Shown piece by piece: positions 25,269 to 33,814 of a DNA stretch of 64,000 nucleotides; the first letter of the stretch is position 1; the number at the start of each line of letters is the position of its first letter. Source of the stretch: DASRDR01 sp035550795 (lineage in GTDB: Bacteria > Methylomirabilota > Methylomirabilia > Rokubacteriales > DASRDR01); the NCBI GenBank assembly GCA_035550795.1, contig DASZOL010000078.1:41436-105435 (forward strand). Direction: 5' to 3'. The notes under the pieces are model-generated. The model worked only from the letters and a program-made list of their open reading frames with translations, was not told where the DNA came from and did not search any database. The translations under genes and the position numbers were made by a program.

Positions 25269-25399
25269 GCGCGCTTCAGTGTACGACGGCCGAGCGCGCG
25301 GCGACGGCATCCCGTGGCCGGTGCCGCCGCGCGGCGACCGCACCCGTCCGGGCCACGGAGCGGCCGCGGGGGGCCCGCCGCCGGCCGTCCGATTCAGCG

Positions 25400-26692
25400 C
25401 TACGTGTCCGTCCTCGCCCGGATCAGTGACCGCCGCGCCGCCCCGAACAGGCGCCGGCCCCGCCCGCCCAAAACCATGCGGTCGAGGCCCCGGAGCCGGG
25501 TCGGGCTAAGCCCGACGCCCGCGAGCAGACGCCTCGCCGCGGCGTCGACCCGACCCAGCGGCGACGTCGTCCAGGCCCGGCGCGCCAGCGCGGTCTCGAT
25601 CGCCTCGACCAGCGCCGGACGGTCGCCGGCGGCCCTGACCCGGGCCAGGATCTCCAGCCAGCCCCACCACCCGACCCGCAGGTCCAGCGCCGCGACCTCG
25701 TCCGCGTCGAGCCGGTGTGGAAACTGCCCGGTCTCGCCCAGCACGCCGTGGAGGTCGAGGAGCACCATGGTTCGGAGGCACTTTTCACAGCGGCCACAGT
25801 TGTAGGCACCGCCCCGGTTCTCCCAGCACACGCGCAGCACCCGGAGCGCCAGCGGAGAGGAGGCGACGGCGGCGATCTTGTCCGCCTTCTTCGCCTCGGC
25901 GCCGGCGTGGACGAACTCCAGCGTCTCGGTCGACCAGAGGGGATCCAGACCTGGGTGGCACCCGGTGGCGACGGGTCGCAGGTCCACGAAGGCGCGCGCC
26001 GACGCCATGAAGAGCGTGTGAAAGAGCCACCCAAGCGAGAGGCCGACACCCGCCATGGCGGGCCCGACCGCGTGGTGCGCCCAGTCCATGCGCCCGAGGA
26101 CGTCCCGGACGTTCGTCCGGACCGGCACGACGGTCTTCCCCAGGGCCCGGGCCACGACATCCACCTGGCCACGAACGGTCTCGAAGAAGCCCTGCTCCTC
26201 CAGGGCGATGTCGAACCCATGAACGAACACGAGGTGGCTGATGGCTCGCGAATCGTCGTCGGGGTACCGCGCGACGTTGCCCAGGAGCGTGTAGAACGAG
26301 TCCACACCGCAGGAGAAGAAGAGGCCGGCCCCGCGGCCACGCCGCGTTCGAGGCGCCGAGGCCGCCACGATCTCGATCTGCTCGAAGCGCGGCTCGTCCG
26401 CCCCCCGCGTCCGGTAGTGGCCCATGATCCGGGACGACGCCGCGAGGAGGGCCGAGGAGACGTCCGACTGGATGATCAGACGCCGGCCGTGCCGCATGGC
26501 CGCAAGCAAGGCCACGGGCAAGAAGGGGTCGCCGTTCGAGACGACGAATGGGGCGAAGCTGGGCGGGTAGTGAAACCACATCGTGGACGGCAGTCCGAGC
26601 CCGGGGGCCTCGAGCCGGGCGGAGAGCACAATGCCGTCGGCGCGCCCCTCCGCATGAACGTCACCGACAACCAGCGGCTCCTGCGCGGACAC
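25400..26692 (-). CDS. QueC-like PP-loop ATPase protein, unassigned function
   Basis: 430-residue protein with a variant PP-loop, F-F-S127-C128-G-V-D131-S132-F-Y, the ATP-pyrophosphatase motif of QueC/TilS/asparagine-synthetase enzymes (normally S-G-G-x-D-S). Cys at 289, 299, 302 and 305 (C-x9-C-G-x-C-x2-C-L-R) reproduce the zinc site of QueC. Residues 1-120, with H-Y-P-P-S-F and a S-D-V-S-S turn, and 340-430 are extra to QueC. It may activate a carboxylate as adenylate in a pathway other than queuosine synthesis; no queuosine gene is nearby. GTG 26692 has a GGGAGGA site 5 nt away, which decides the start. Divergent from the aminotransferase gene. Confidence 0.75.
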   Translation of the reverse strand: MSAQEPLVVGDVHAEGRADGIVLSARLEAPGLGLPSTMWFHYPPSFAPFVVSNGDPFLPVALLAAMRHGRRLIIQSDVSSALLAASSRIMGHYRTRGADEPRFEQIEIVAASAPRTRRGRGAGLFFSCGVDSFYTLLGNVARYPDDDSRAISHLVFVHGFDIALEEQGFFETVRGQVDVVARALGKTVVPVRTNVRDVLGRMDWAHHAVGPAMAGVGLSLGWLFHTLFMASARAFVDLRPVATGCHPGLDPLWSTETLEFVHAGAEAKKADKIAAVASSPLALRVLRVCWENRGGAYNCGRCEKCLRTMVLLDLHGVLGETGQFPHRLDADEVAALDLRVGWWGWLEILARVRAAGDRPALVEAIETALARRAWTTSPLGRVDAAARRLLAGVGLSPTRLRGLDRMVLGGRGRRLFGAARRSLIRARTDT

Positions 26693-26924
26693 TCGGATCC
26701 TCCCTTGCCGAGCAGACCTTCTGGCGGCCGCCGCGCTCCGCTCCGGGCCGATCGCGTGCCACCCGCACCGTGGACGCCTCCATCGCACCCTTCTGGGTCC
26801 GAGCGCCCGACCGCGCGCCACACATTCTACAGGAAGCCCGCGACCTCGACCTCCCGCCTGCGTGCTACGATGGCCCGTCGCGGGTCATGCACACCACGCT
26901 GACCTCCCGGAGGATCCTCCGTCC

Positions 26925-28115
26925 ATGAACTTCGCCGAGGTCCGTCGCCTGTTCCCCGGGGCCGAGCAGCGCGTCCACCTGGACGCAGCCGCGGTCTCGA
27001 TCACGTCCACCCGCGCGGTGGACGCCGTGACGCGCTTTCTGGCCGTGATCGCGCGGGACGCCGTCGCCGCCCACCGGGGCGATGGCGCGCCGCGCGCGCG
27101 GCAGGCGGCGGCGCGGATGATCGGCGCCCGCCCCGACCAGATCGCGCTCAGCCCGGCTACGTCCCTGGCGCTGAACGTGGCCGCCGACGCAGTCCCCGTC
27201 GGGCGCGGCGACAACGTCGTGACGTGCGACCTCGAGTTCATGTCCGTGGTCGTGCCGTGGCTCGAGAAGTGCCGCGCGGCGGACGCTGAGCTACGCGTGG
27301 TCAAGCACGAAGCGGGCCGGATCTCCGCCGACGCGGTGATCGACCGGCTGGACGAGGGAACCCGCGCGGTCGTTCTGAGCAGCGTCCAGTGGACGAACGG
27401 CTATCGGCTGGACATCCGCCGGATCGGCCGGGAATGCCAGCGCCGCGGGATCCCCTTCGTCGTCGACGCGATCCAGCAGCTCGGCGCCCTGCCTCTCGAC
27501 GTGGTCGATTGCGCCGTCGACTACCTGGCGTGCGGCGGCCACAAGTGGCTCGCCTCCCCGGCCGCCCTCGGCTTCGCGTATGCCAGCGACGCCTTCGCGG
27601 CCCGCTTCCGGCCGTCGCTGACCTACGCACCGACGGCCGAGCCGCCGACCGGAGACTGGCGAGAGAGCTGGACGGACCCGGCCTACGATCCCATCCAGAC
27701 CTACACTCCGGGCCCCGGCGCCGCGCGCTTCGAGATCGGCGTGCATCACGCGGGGCTCGCGGCCGCCGGGCTGGCGGCGGCCCTCGAGATCTTCGAGGAA
27801 GTGGGCGCGAGCCGCGTCGTCGCCCACGTGCTCGGCCTGGGCGACCGGGCCGCGGCCGGCCTCCTCGCGCTCGGGCTCGAGGTGGTGACCCCCCTCGAGC
27901 CCCCGCACCGGTCCGGCCTCACCGTCTTCCGCGCCGGTAGGTCGCCCGAGGACGACCTGGCGCTCCGCGACTATCTCCTCGCGCACGACATCGCCGTGTC
28001 GGTCCGCTACACATCCGGCATCGGCGGCATCCGGGTCTCCACGCACGTCTACAACAACGAGGGCGACGTGGACCGCCTCCTGGAGGCGGTCCGGACCTGG
28101 CTCCGAGGACGCTGA
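26925..28115 (+). CDS. Class V aminotransferase (cysteine-desulfurase/isopenicillin-epimerase-like)
   Basis: 396-residue PLP enzyme of fold type I. The PLP lysine is in A-C-G-G-H-K-W-L-A-S-P near 207-217; the upstream V-D-A-I-Q-Q-L-G supplies the Asp that contacts the pyridine nitrogen and the Gln stacked near it. S-P-A-T-S-L-A-L-N is the phosphate-binding region. It lacks the mobile Cys loop of true desulfurases, so an epimerase, kynureninase-like or lyase role is more likely. ATG 26925 is preceded by GGAGGATCCTCC, itself a 12-bp palindrome. Convergent with the livK gene. Confidence 0.9.
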   Translation: MNFAEVRRLFPGAEQRVHLDAAAVSITSTRAVDAVTRFLAVIARDAVAAHRGDGAPRARQAAARMIGARPDQIALSPATSLALNVAADAVPVGRGDNVVTCDLEFMSVVVPWLEKCRAADAELRVVKHEAGRISADAVIDRLDEGTRAVVLSSVQWTNGYRLDIRRIGRECQRRGIPFVVDAIQQLGALPLDVVDCAVDYLACGGHKWLASPAALGFAYASDAFAARFRPSLTYAPTAEPPTGDWRESWTDPAYDPIQTYTPGPGAARFEIGVHHAGLAAAGLAAALEIFEEVGASRVVAHVLGLGDRAAAGLLALGLEVVTPLEPPHRSGLTVFRAGRSPEDDLALRDYLLAHDIAVSVRYTSGIGGIRVSTHVYNNEGDVDRLLEAVRTWLRGR

Positions 28116-28157
28116 GCCCGCGCGTCCGGACTGGAGCTGGATCCCCCGCCGCCGCGA

Positions 28158-29315
28158 TCAGGGCACGACCGTCTTGACCCGGACGAAGTCGCCGCCCTCC
28201 ACGCGGAAGATGTTGATCGGAGCGGCGGCAATGTCACCCTTGGCGTCGAACGTGATGGGGATGCCGAGCACGCCGCGGTAGTCCCGCGTCGCCTTGATCG
28301 CCGCGAGCACGTCCGCGCGGTTGACCTTGCCTCCCCTGGCGCCCGCCGTCTTGATCGCGTTCATCAGGATCATGGTCGCGTCATAGGCCTGCGGCTCGTA
28401 GGCGCTCACGCTCTTCTTGTACTTGGCCTCGAACTTGGCGACGAAGTCCTTCGCCTCGGGGACCAAGCGGGGATCCTGGGCGTTGTAGCTCACGTAGATG
28501 CCCTCGGCCTCGCCGCCCGCAGCCTTGATGAACGCCTCCTTGTCGCGGAGGGAGCCGTTCCCGAGGCCCCTGATCCTGAGGCCTCCCTGGGCGGCCTGCT
28601 TCAGGAAGAGGGCCGCCTGCTGGGCGCCGACGCCGATGTAGACGAAATCGGCCCCGCTGGCCTTGGTCCGAGTGACGAGGGGCGTGAGGTCGCGGTCCTG
28701 GTCGCTCACCTCCTCGATGGTAGCGTCGGCGACGCCGCGCTGTTTGAGAATCCGCAGGACCTCCTGGACGATGCCGGTCTGGAAGGCCGTCTTGTCGCTG
28801 ATCAGGAGCACCTTCTTCGGCCTGAGCTCCTCGGCGATGAAGACCGCCGAGGCGGGCCCCTCGCGGTCGTCGCGCCCGGCGGTGCGGTGGGCGACCTTCC
28901 AGCCCTGCTCCGTCAGCCGCGCGTTGGTGGCGGTCGGGGTGATGAACGGCAGTACCCCACGCTCGTAGATCCCCCCCGTCGCCAGCACGGCGCCGCTGTT
29001 CATGGGGCCGATCACGCCCAGCACGAGCGGGTCGTCCACGAGCCGCTGCGCCAGGAGAGTGCTCTTCTCGGGAACGCCCTCGTCGTCGCCGATCACCGCC
29101 TCGACCTTCGCCCCCAGGATGCCGCCGGCGGCGTTCTGCTCCTCGATGGCCATCTTCACCGCGCTGGCCACCCGCTCGCCGGCCTCGGCGCTCCGCCCGG
29201 AGAAGGGGCCCACGATGCCGATCCTGATCGGACCGGCGATGGTCGGCTGCGCCTCGGCGCGGGCGGCGGCCAGGGCGAGCACGCTGACGAGCACGGCGAG
29301 CCATCGGGTCTGCAT
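28158..29315 (-). CDS. livK: Branched-chain amino-acid-type ABC substrate-binding protein
   Basis: 385-residue periplasmic binding protein (family 6, LivK/LivJ type). A signal peptide covers about residues 1-22 (hydrophobic core V-L-V-S-V-L-A-L-A-A). Mature motifs: I-R-I-G-I-V-G-P-F-S-G, N-A-A-G-G-I-L-G-A-K-V-E, V-I-G-P-M-N-S-G-A, and the second-domain Y-D-A-T-M-I-L-M-N-A. It is the last gene of the Liv operon, 33 bp after livF, with an AAAGGGGAT site. Many proteins of this family bind aromatic or other carboxylates, so the ligand is uncertain. Confidence 0.93.
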   Translation of the reverse strand: MQTRWLAVLVSVLALAAARAEAQPTIAGPIRIGIVGPFSGRSAEAGERVASAVKMAIEEQNAAGGILGAKVEAVIGDDEGVPEKSTLLAQRLVDDPLVLGVIGPMNSGAVLATGGIYERGVLPFITPTATNARLTEQGWKVAHRTAGRDDREGPASAVFIAEELRPKKVLLISDKTAFQTGIVQEVLRILKQRGVADATIEEVSDQDRDLTPLVTRTKASGADFVYIGVGAQQAALFLKQAAQGGLRIRGLGNGSLRDKEAFIKAAGGEAEGIYVSYNAQDPRLVPEAKDFVAKFEAKYKKSVSAYEPQAYDATMILMNAIKTAGARGGKVNRADVLAAIKATRDYRGVLGIPITFDAKGDIAAAPINIFRVEGGDFVRVKTVVP

Positions 29316-29348
29316 GTGAAGGATCCCCTTTCGACGGGACGGCCCGTC

Positions 29349-30065
29349 TCAGCCGCCCAGGTACGCCGTGCGCATCTGGACGTTGGTCAAGAGCTGCTCC
29401 GCGGCATCCGCTAGCACGATACGTCCGTTCTGGATGACGTACCCGCGGTCCGCGAAGGACAGGGCCAGCGTCGCGTTCTGCTCGACCATGAAGATGGTGA
29501 TCCCGAGCGCATTGGTCTCGGCGATGAGCTCGAACACCGACTCCACCAGCACCGGGGCCAGGCCCATCGAGGGCTCGTCCATGATGATGAGGCGCGGCCG
29601 CGCCATCAGGGCGCGCCCCATGGCCAGCATCTGCTGCTCGCCTCCCGAGAGCGTGCCTCCATCCTGCGGGAGGCGCTCCCCCAGCCGGGGGAAGAGCGCG
29701 AGCACGCGCTCGAGGTCCTGCGCCACCTCGGCCCGATCCGCCCGCGCGAAGGCGCCCATCTCCAGGTTCTCACGCACCGACATCTCGGGGAAGATCCGGC
29801 GGGCCTCCGGCACGATGGCGAGCCCCGCGCGGACGCGCGCGCCCGGGGTCCAGCGCTCGATCCGCCGCCCGCCGAACTCGATCTCGCCCCGCGCGGCCCG
29901 CAGCGTGCCGATGATCGTCTTCATCGTGGTGCTCTTGCCCGACGCGTTCCCGCCGAGCAAGCATACGACCTCACCCGGGTGCACCTCGAGGTCGACGTCG
30001 AAGAGAGCCTGCACCGGCCCGTAGAAGGCCGAGACGCCCCGGAGGCGCAGGAGGGGCTCAGCCAT
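29349..30065 (-). CDS. livF: ABC transporter ATPase, LivF type
   Basis: 238-residue ATPase energising the Liv importer. Walker A G-G-N-A-S-G-K-S-T-T near 40-49, signature L-S-G-G-E-Q-Q-M-L-A, Walker B L-I-I-M-D-E-P-S-M-G-L-A-P. The Walker A has N-A-S in place of the usual N-G-A, a conservative variant found in LivF proteins. The C-terminus lacks the extension seen in LivG. ATG 30065 overlaps the end of livG by 8 bp, implying coupling. Confidence 0.95.
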   Translation of the reverse strand: MAEPLLRLRGVSAFYGPVQALFDVDLEVHPGEVVCLLGGNASGKSTTMKTIIGTLRAARGEIEFGGRRIERWTPGARVRAGLAIVPEARRIFPEMSVRENLEMGAFARADRAEVAQDLERVLALFPRLGERLPQDGGTLSGGEQQMLAMGRALMARPRLIIMDEPSMGLAPVLVESVFELIAETNALGITIFMVEQNATLALSFADRGYVIQNGRIVLADAAEQLLTNVQMRTAYLGG

Positions 30066-30855
30066 CCCGCCGCCTCCGCCGGGCCACGCCACCGCCGCGC
30101 CCCAGGTATGCCTCGACGACCCGGGGATCCTCGCGGATCGCCGCCGGGGGGCCCTCGGCGATCTTCTCGCCATGGTCGAGGACGACGATGCGGTCGGAGA
30201 TCTCCATCACCGTCTGCATGTGGTGCTCGATGAGGAGCACCGTCCGGCCGCGCTCGCGGATGTCACGGATGTGGCCGGCGATCTGCCGCTTCTCGGATGG
30301 GTTCATCCCCGCCGCCGGCTCGTCGAACAGGAGCAGCGTGGGCTCGGCCGCGAGGGCCCGGGCGATCTCCGCCCGCCGCCGGTTGGCGAACGAGAGCGTG
30401 ATCACGAAGTCGGCGGCCCGCGGCGTGAGCCGCGTCCCGAACAGCCCCAGGAGCGCCATCGCCCGGGCCCTCGCGTCCCTCTCGGCCCGGGCGACCCAGG
30501 GCCACCGCGCCAGCGCGCCGAAGAAGCCGTAGCGGATCCTCCCGTGCGCCCCCACCAGCACGTTGTCGAGCACGCTCATGTGGGCGAACACCCGGCTCGC
30601 CTGGAAGGTCCGCACCAGGCCCTGCCGGGCGATGGCGTGGGGCGGCTGGCCGGCGAGGTCACGCCCCTGGAAGCGCACCGCGCCCCGGTCAGGCGCCAGG
30701 TTCCCCGAGATCAGCTCGAAGAGCGTCGTCTTGCCGGCCCCGTTCGGGCCGATGACCGAGACGATCTCCCCGGCCTCGACGTCGAGGTCCACCCCGGCGA
30801 CCGCCGTGAGCCCCCCGAAGCGCTTCGTGAGCCCGCGGACCTCCAGCAGCGCCAT
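30058..30855 (-). CDS. livG: ABC transporter ATPase, LivG type
   Basis: 265-residue ATPase. Walker A G-P-N-G-A-G-K-T-T near 38-46; signature region L-S-F-A-N-R-R-R-A-E-I-A-R-A-L departs from the canonical L-S-G-G-Q, where LivG proteins usually have L-x-Y-G-x-Q-R-R-L-E; Walker B L-L-L-F-D-E-P-A-A-G-M-N-P. LivG features M-N-P and E-H-H-M are present, so function is probably kept despite the altered signature. ATG 30855 overlaps the stop of the permease fusion by one base; livF overlaps its end by 8 bp. Confidence 0.95.
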   Translation of the reverse strand: MALLEVRGLTKRFGGLTAVAGVDLDVEAGEIVSVIGPNGAGKTTLFELISGNLAPDRGAVRFQGRDLAGQPPHAIARQGLVRTFQASRVFAHMSVLDNVLVGAHGRIRYGFFGALARWPWVARAERDARARAMALLGLFGTRLTPRAADFVITLSFANRRRAEIARALAAEPTLLLFDEPAAGMNPSEKRQIAGHIRDIRERGRTVLLIEHHMQTVMEISDRIVVLDHGEKIAEGPPAAIREDPRVVEAYLGRGGGVARRRRRDG

Positions 30856-32855
30856 CAGCGTGCGCCTGCCGGCGCCCGGCCTACGTCGGGCGTGTCTTCC
30901 ACGGCCGGCGCGGCCGACCGCCGGGGCACCGCGGCGAAGAAGCCCTGCGGCCGGTAGCGCATGATCAGGACGAGGAGCGCGCCGAGCAGGAGCATCCGGT
31001 AGACGCCGTATTCCCGCAGCCATTCCGGCAGGATGGTCAGGGCCGCGGCGCCGACCACGATCCCCGGCATGCCGGCCGCGCCCGACACCACCAGCATGGC
31101 GTACAGGACCGCCGTCTGCTGGATGGTGAAGCTCTCCGGGAAGACCGATCCCTGCCAGGCGGCGAAGACGCTCCCCGTCATCGCGGCCAGCACGGCGGCC
31201 ACCGTGAACGCCAGCAGCTTGTAGGGAAAGACCGGCACCCCCATGTTCCCAGCGGCCACCTCGTCTTCCCGGATGGCCAGCCACGCCCGCCCCACCTTCG
31301 ACTGCCGGAGGTGCGCGAGCGCTCCCAGGGCCAGCAGGGCGAAGATCCAGATCAGGTAGTAGTAGTCCGCGAGCTCCCGGACCGCCACTCCTGCCACCGA
31401 GGGCATGTCGAGGTTCAGGATGCCGTTCGTGCCGCCGGTCAGGTTCACGGGCCGGTCGAGGCTGATCAGGAGGTTCCGCACGATCTCGGCGAAGGCCAGC
31501 GTGACCATCGCGAGGTAGTCCCCCCTGAGGCGCAGGCTCACCGCGCCGATCAGGAGGCCGAACGCGCCCGCGACGAACCCCGCGCACGCCATGGCCGCCA
31601 GGAACGGCCAGTGCACGCCGAAATGCGGGGACGCGACGAAGGCGTAGACGTAGGCGCCGACCGCGTAGAAGCCGACGTGGCCGAGCGAGAGGAGGCCCGC
31701 CCATCCGGCCACCACGTTGAGACTCGCCGTGAGCACCACGGCCAGCCCGATCGAGCCTGCGACCCGGAGGAAGTACGGGCGCTCCACGAGCTGCGGCACC
31801 AGCAGCACGACGGCGATGCCCGCTGCCAGGGCTATCCGCCCGTCGACCCGTGCCACCAGCGTCCGGGTGGCCGCGAGCGGGGCAAGCCACGGCCTGGCCC
31901 ACGCGCGCGGGCGGCCGCCGGGCACGGTGGTCGCGACGGCCTCACGCACCCGCAGCGGCCGACCGAGCAGGCCGGTGGGCCTAACGAGCAGGACGCCGGC
32001 CAACAGGACGAAGGTGATCACGTCCTTGTAGGTGGGCGAGATGAACCCGGTCGCCACGCTCTCGACGATGCCGAGCAACAAGCCGCCCAGCAGCGCCCCC
32101 CGGATGTTGCCGATCCCTCCGATCACGGCGGACGTGAAGGCCTTGATGCCGATGAAGAAGCCGAACGCGAAGTCGACCTGGGTGAACAGGAGGCCCACGA
32201 GGACGCCGCCGACCCCGGCCAGGGCGGAGCCGAGCACGTAGACGAGCGACACCACGCGGTCCACGTCCACGCCCATGAAGGCGGCCGCTTCCAGGTCCTG
32301 GGCCGTGGCGCGCGTCGCCCGTCCCCAGCGGGTTCGATGCACGAAGTACTCGAGCCCGACCATCAGGGCAAGAGCGACCACGACGATGAGGATCCGGACG
32401 AACGGCACCGTGAGCGGGCCGATCGAGACCGCCCACGCGTTGGGTATGACGCGGCCGGTCTCGACGAGCTTAAAGCGCGCGCCGAACACGAGAATCGCCG
32501 CCGTCTGAAGGAAGAGCGAGACCCCGAGGCCGCTGATGATCACCCCCATGCTGCGTGCGTTCCGGAGCGGGCGATACGCGAACCGCTCGATCCCGTACCC
32601 GAGCGCGCCGCACACCACCATCGCCAGCCCGAGTGCGGCGCTGACGATGACGAGCCCGGGCAGCTGCCGTCCCGGCAGCGCCAGGAGCCCGGCGATCACG
32701 AGCCAGCCGACGAAGCCGCCGGCCATGAATACCTCGCCGTGGCTGAAGTTGATCATCCGGAGGATGCCGTAGACCATCGTGTAGCCGAGCGCGATGAGCG
32801 CGTAGACCATGCCGATGGAGATCCCGTTGACGAACTGCTCGAGGACGATGGTCAC
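30855..32855 (-). CDS. Fused LivH-LivM branched-chain-type ABC permease
   Basis: A single 666-residue reading frame contains both permeases of the Liv system. Residues 1-~290 are LivH (Q-F-V-N-G-I-S-I-G-M-V-Y-A-L-I-A-L-G-Y-T-M-V-Y-G near the start; I-G-N-I-R-G-A-L-L-G-G near 227-237); after an Arg/Pro-rich linker near 295-330, residues ~335-640 are LivM (N-V-V-A-G-W-A-G-L-L-S-L-G-H-V-G-F-Y-A-V-G-A-Y). About 15-17 hydrophobic helices are visible. GTG 32855 is chosen because it gives the exact LivH N-terminus with GGAGA upstream. Such fusions replace the usual two-gene arrangement and fix 1:1 stoichiometry. Operon order: LivHM, LivG, LivF, LivK. Confidence 0.93.
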   Translation of the reverse strand: MTIVLEQFVNGISIGMVYALIALGYTMVYGILRMINFSHGEVFMAGGFVGWLVIAGLLALPGRQLPGLVIVSAALGLAMVVCGALGYGIERFAYRPLRNARSMGVIISGLGVSLFLQTAAILVFGARFKLVETGRVIPNAWAVSIGPLTVPFVRILIVVVALALMVGLEYFVHRTRWGRATRATAQDLEAAAFMGVDVDRVVSLVYVLGSALAGVGGVLVGLLFTQVDFAFGFFIGIKAFTSAVIGGIGNIRGALLGGLLLGIVESVATGFISPTYKDVITFVLLAGVLLVRPTGLLGRPLRVREAVATTVPGGRPRAWARPWLAPLAATRTLVARVDGRIALAAGIAVVLLVPQLVERPYFLRVAGSIGLAVVLTASLNVVAGWAGLLSLGHVGFYAVGAYVYAFVASPHFGVHWPFLAAMACAGFVAGAFGLLIGAVSLRLRGDYLAMVTLAFAEIVRNLLISLDRPVNLTGGTNGILNLDMPSVAGVAVRELADYYYLIWIFALLALGALAHLRQSKVGRAWLAIREDEVAAGNMGVPVFPYKLLAFTVAAVLAAMTGSVFAAWQGSVFPESFTIQQTAVLYAMLVVSGAAGMPGIVVGAAALTILPEWLREYGVYRMLLLGALLVLIMRYRPQGFFAAVPRRSAAPAVEDTPDVGRAPAGAR

Positions 32856-33061
32856 ACTCGGATCTCCGTTGTCCGTTCCCGACCGGTGGCTCGACGAGGA
32901 TAGCAGATCCCCGCCGCCGCCCGCGCCGGCCAGACGGCCCCCCGGTCCCGACGGGGCTACGCAACCGCCGCCGTGTATGTCCGGGGCGCTCCGCCGCGGC
33001 CGACCCCGCGATCGACGCTGGCACGGCCCACCGCCGTCGGCTAAGATAGCCTGGTAGTCCC

Positions 33062-33772
33062 GTGAGCTCTCAGCGCGCCCGCGAAAACCGAATCGTCGAG
33101 AAGCTGACCGCCGGGGCCCTGCGCCCGGCAACTTCCCGCGACGCCGTGCGGCCCTCGATCTCCCCGAAGCCGAGCGGCGAGGACCGATGCCGCGGGTGCG
33201 ACGAGCCGGAGGTGGATTCGCTCGCCGGCAACCGTCCGTGGCACTACCTCTGCTTCCTGTTCTGGCAGGGGCGCAGCGAGACGGTCGGCGGGAGCTACTC
33301 CTCGAGCGTTCAGGGTGATCACGGCGTGGTCCCGGAACGGTCGCGATGGGTGGTCGTGGTTCGAGTGGACCGGCCGGAAGCGTACGCGTCACTCCGGCGA
33401 AACTTCGCCGGGTCCGCCTGGGTCGACGTCGTGGTGGACCGCCGCGGCGGCGCACCGCGCCAGGACAGCGGCCGCGCCCCGGCCGTCGAGCGCCGAGTGT
33501 CCGCGTTCCGGCGGGCCCATCGTAGCACCGACTTCGAGGTCTACGAGGCGACCGCCCCGCTACCGGGTCGGTGTCCGCAATGCGGAGAGAAGCTCAGCGT
33601 GGAGCTGCCGCGCTTCGCCGAGCCGCCGGTGCGCCTGGATCTCGCCGTCGTGCACGAGGACATCGGGCCCGACCGCGTCCGGCACGCCGTGGAGCTCCAG
33701 TCGCTGTCGGCCACCGGCCGCGTCCTCCTCGCCTCGCGGCTGTTCGCACGGCCACACCCGGATCCGGCGTGA
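33062..33772 (+). CDS. Cys-rich hypothetical protein with zinc-ribbon-like motifs
   Basis: 236-residue protein I cannot name. The N-terminal third has C-R-G-C-D-E-P (about 44-50) and W-H-Y-L-C-F-L-F-W (about 60-68), a C-x-x-C ... H-x-x-C arrangement like a small zinc site. The middle, V-V-V-V-R-V-D-R-P-E-A-Y followed by V-D-V-V-V-D-R-R-G-G, is a strand-helix-strand segment ending in the Asp-Arg-Arg pattern that I remember from hypothetical proteins of soil metagenome bacteria. A C-terminal C-P-Q-C lies near 180. GTG 33062 is the start. No signal peptide. It precedes the deacetylase-like gene by 42 bp; a regulatory or stress role is only a guess. Confidence 0.65.
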   Translation: MSSQRARENRIVEKLTAGALRPATSRDAVRPSISPKPSGEDRCRGCDEPEVDSLAGNRPWHYLCFLFWQGRSETVGGSYSSSVQGDHGVVPERSRWVVVVRVDRPEAYASLRRNFAGSAWVDVVVDRRGGAPRQDSGRAPAVERRVSAFRRAHRSTDFEVYEATAPLPGRCPQCGEKLSVELPRFAEPPVRLDLAVVHEDIGPDRVRHAVELQSLSATGRVLLASRLFARPHPDPA

Positions 33773-33814
33773 TGCGAGGCAGGCAGACATCGGCGATCTG
33801 CGGTCATCGAGACG

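Noticed and set aside
32856..33455. N-terminal extension of the LivHM frame by 200 codons
   Set aside because: The extension is Arg/Pro-rich with no membrane or signal features and opposes the 33062 gene; LivH homology begins at GTG 32855.
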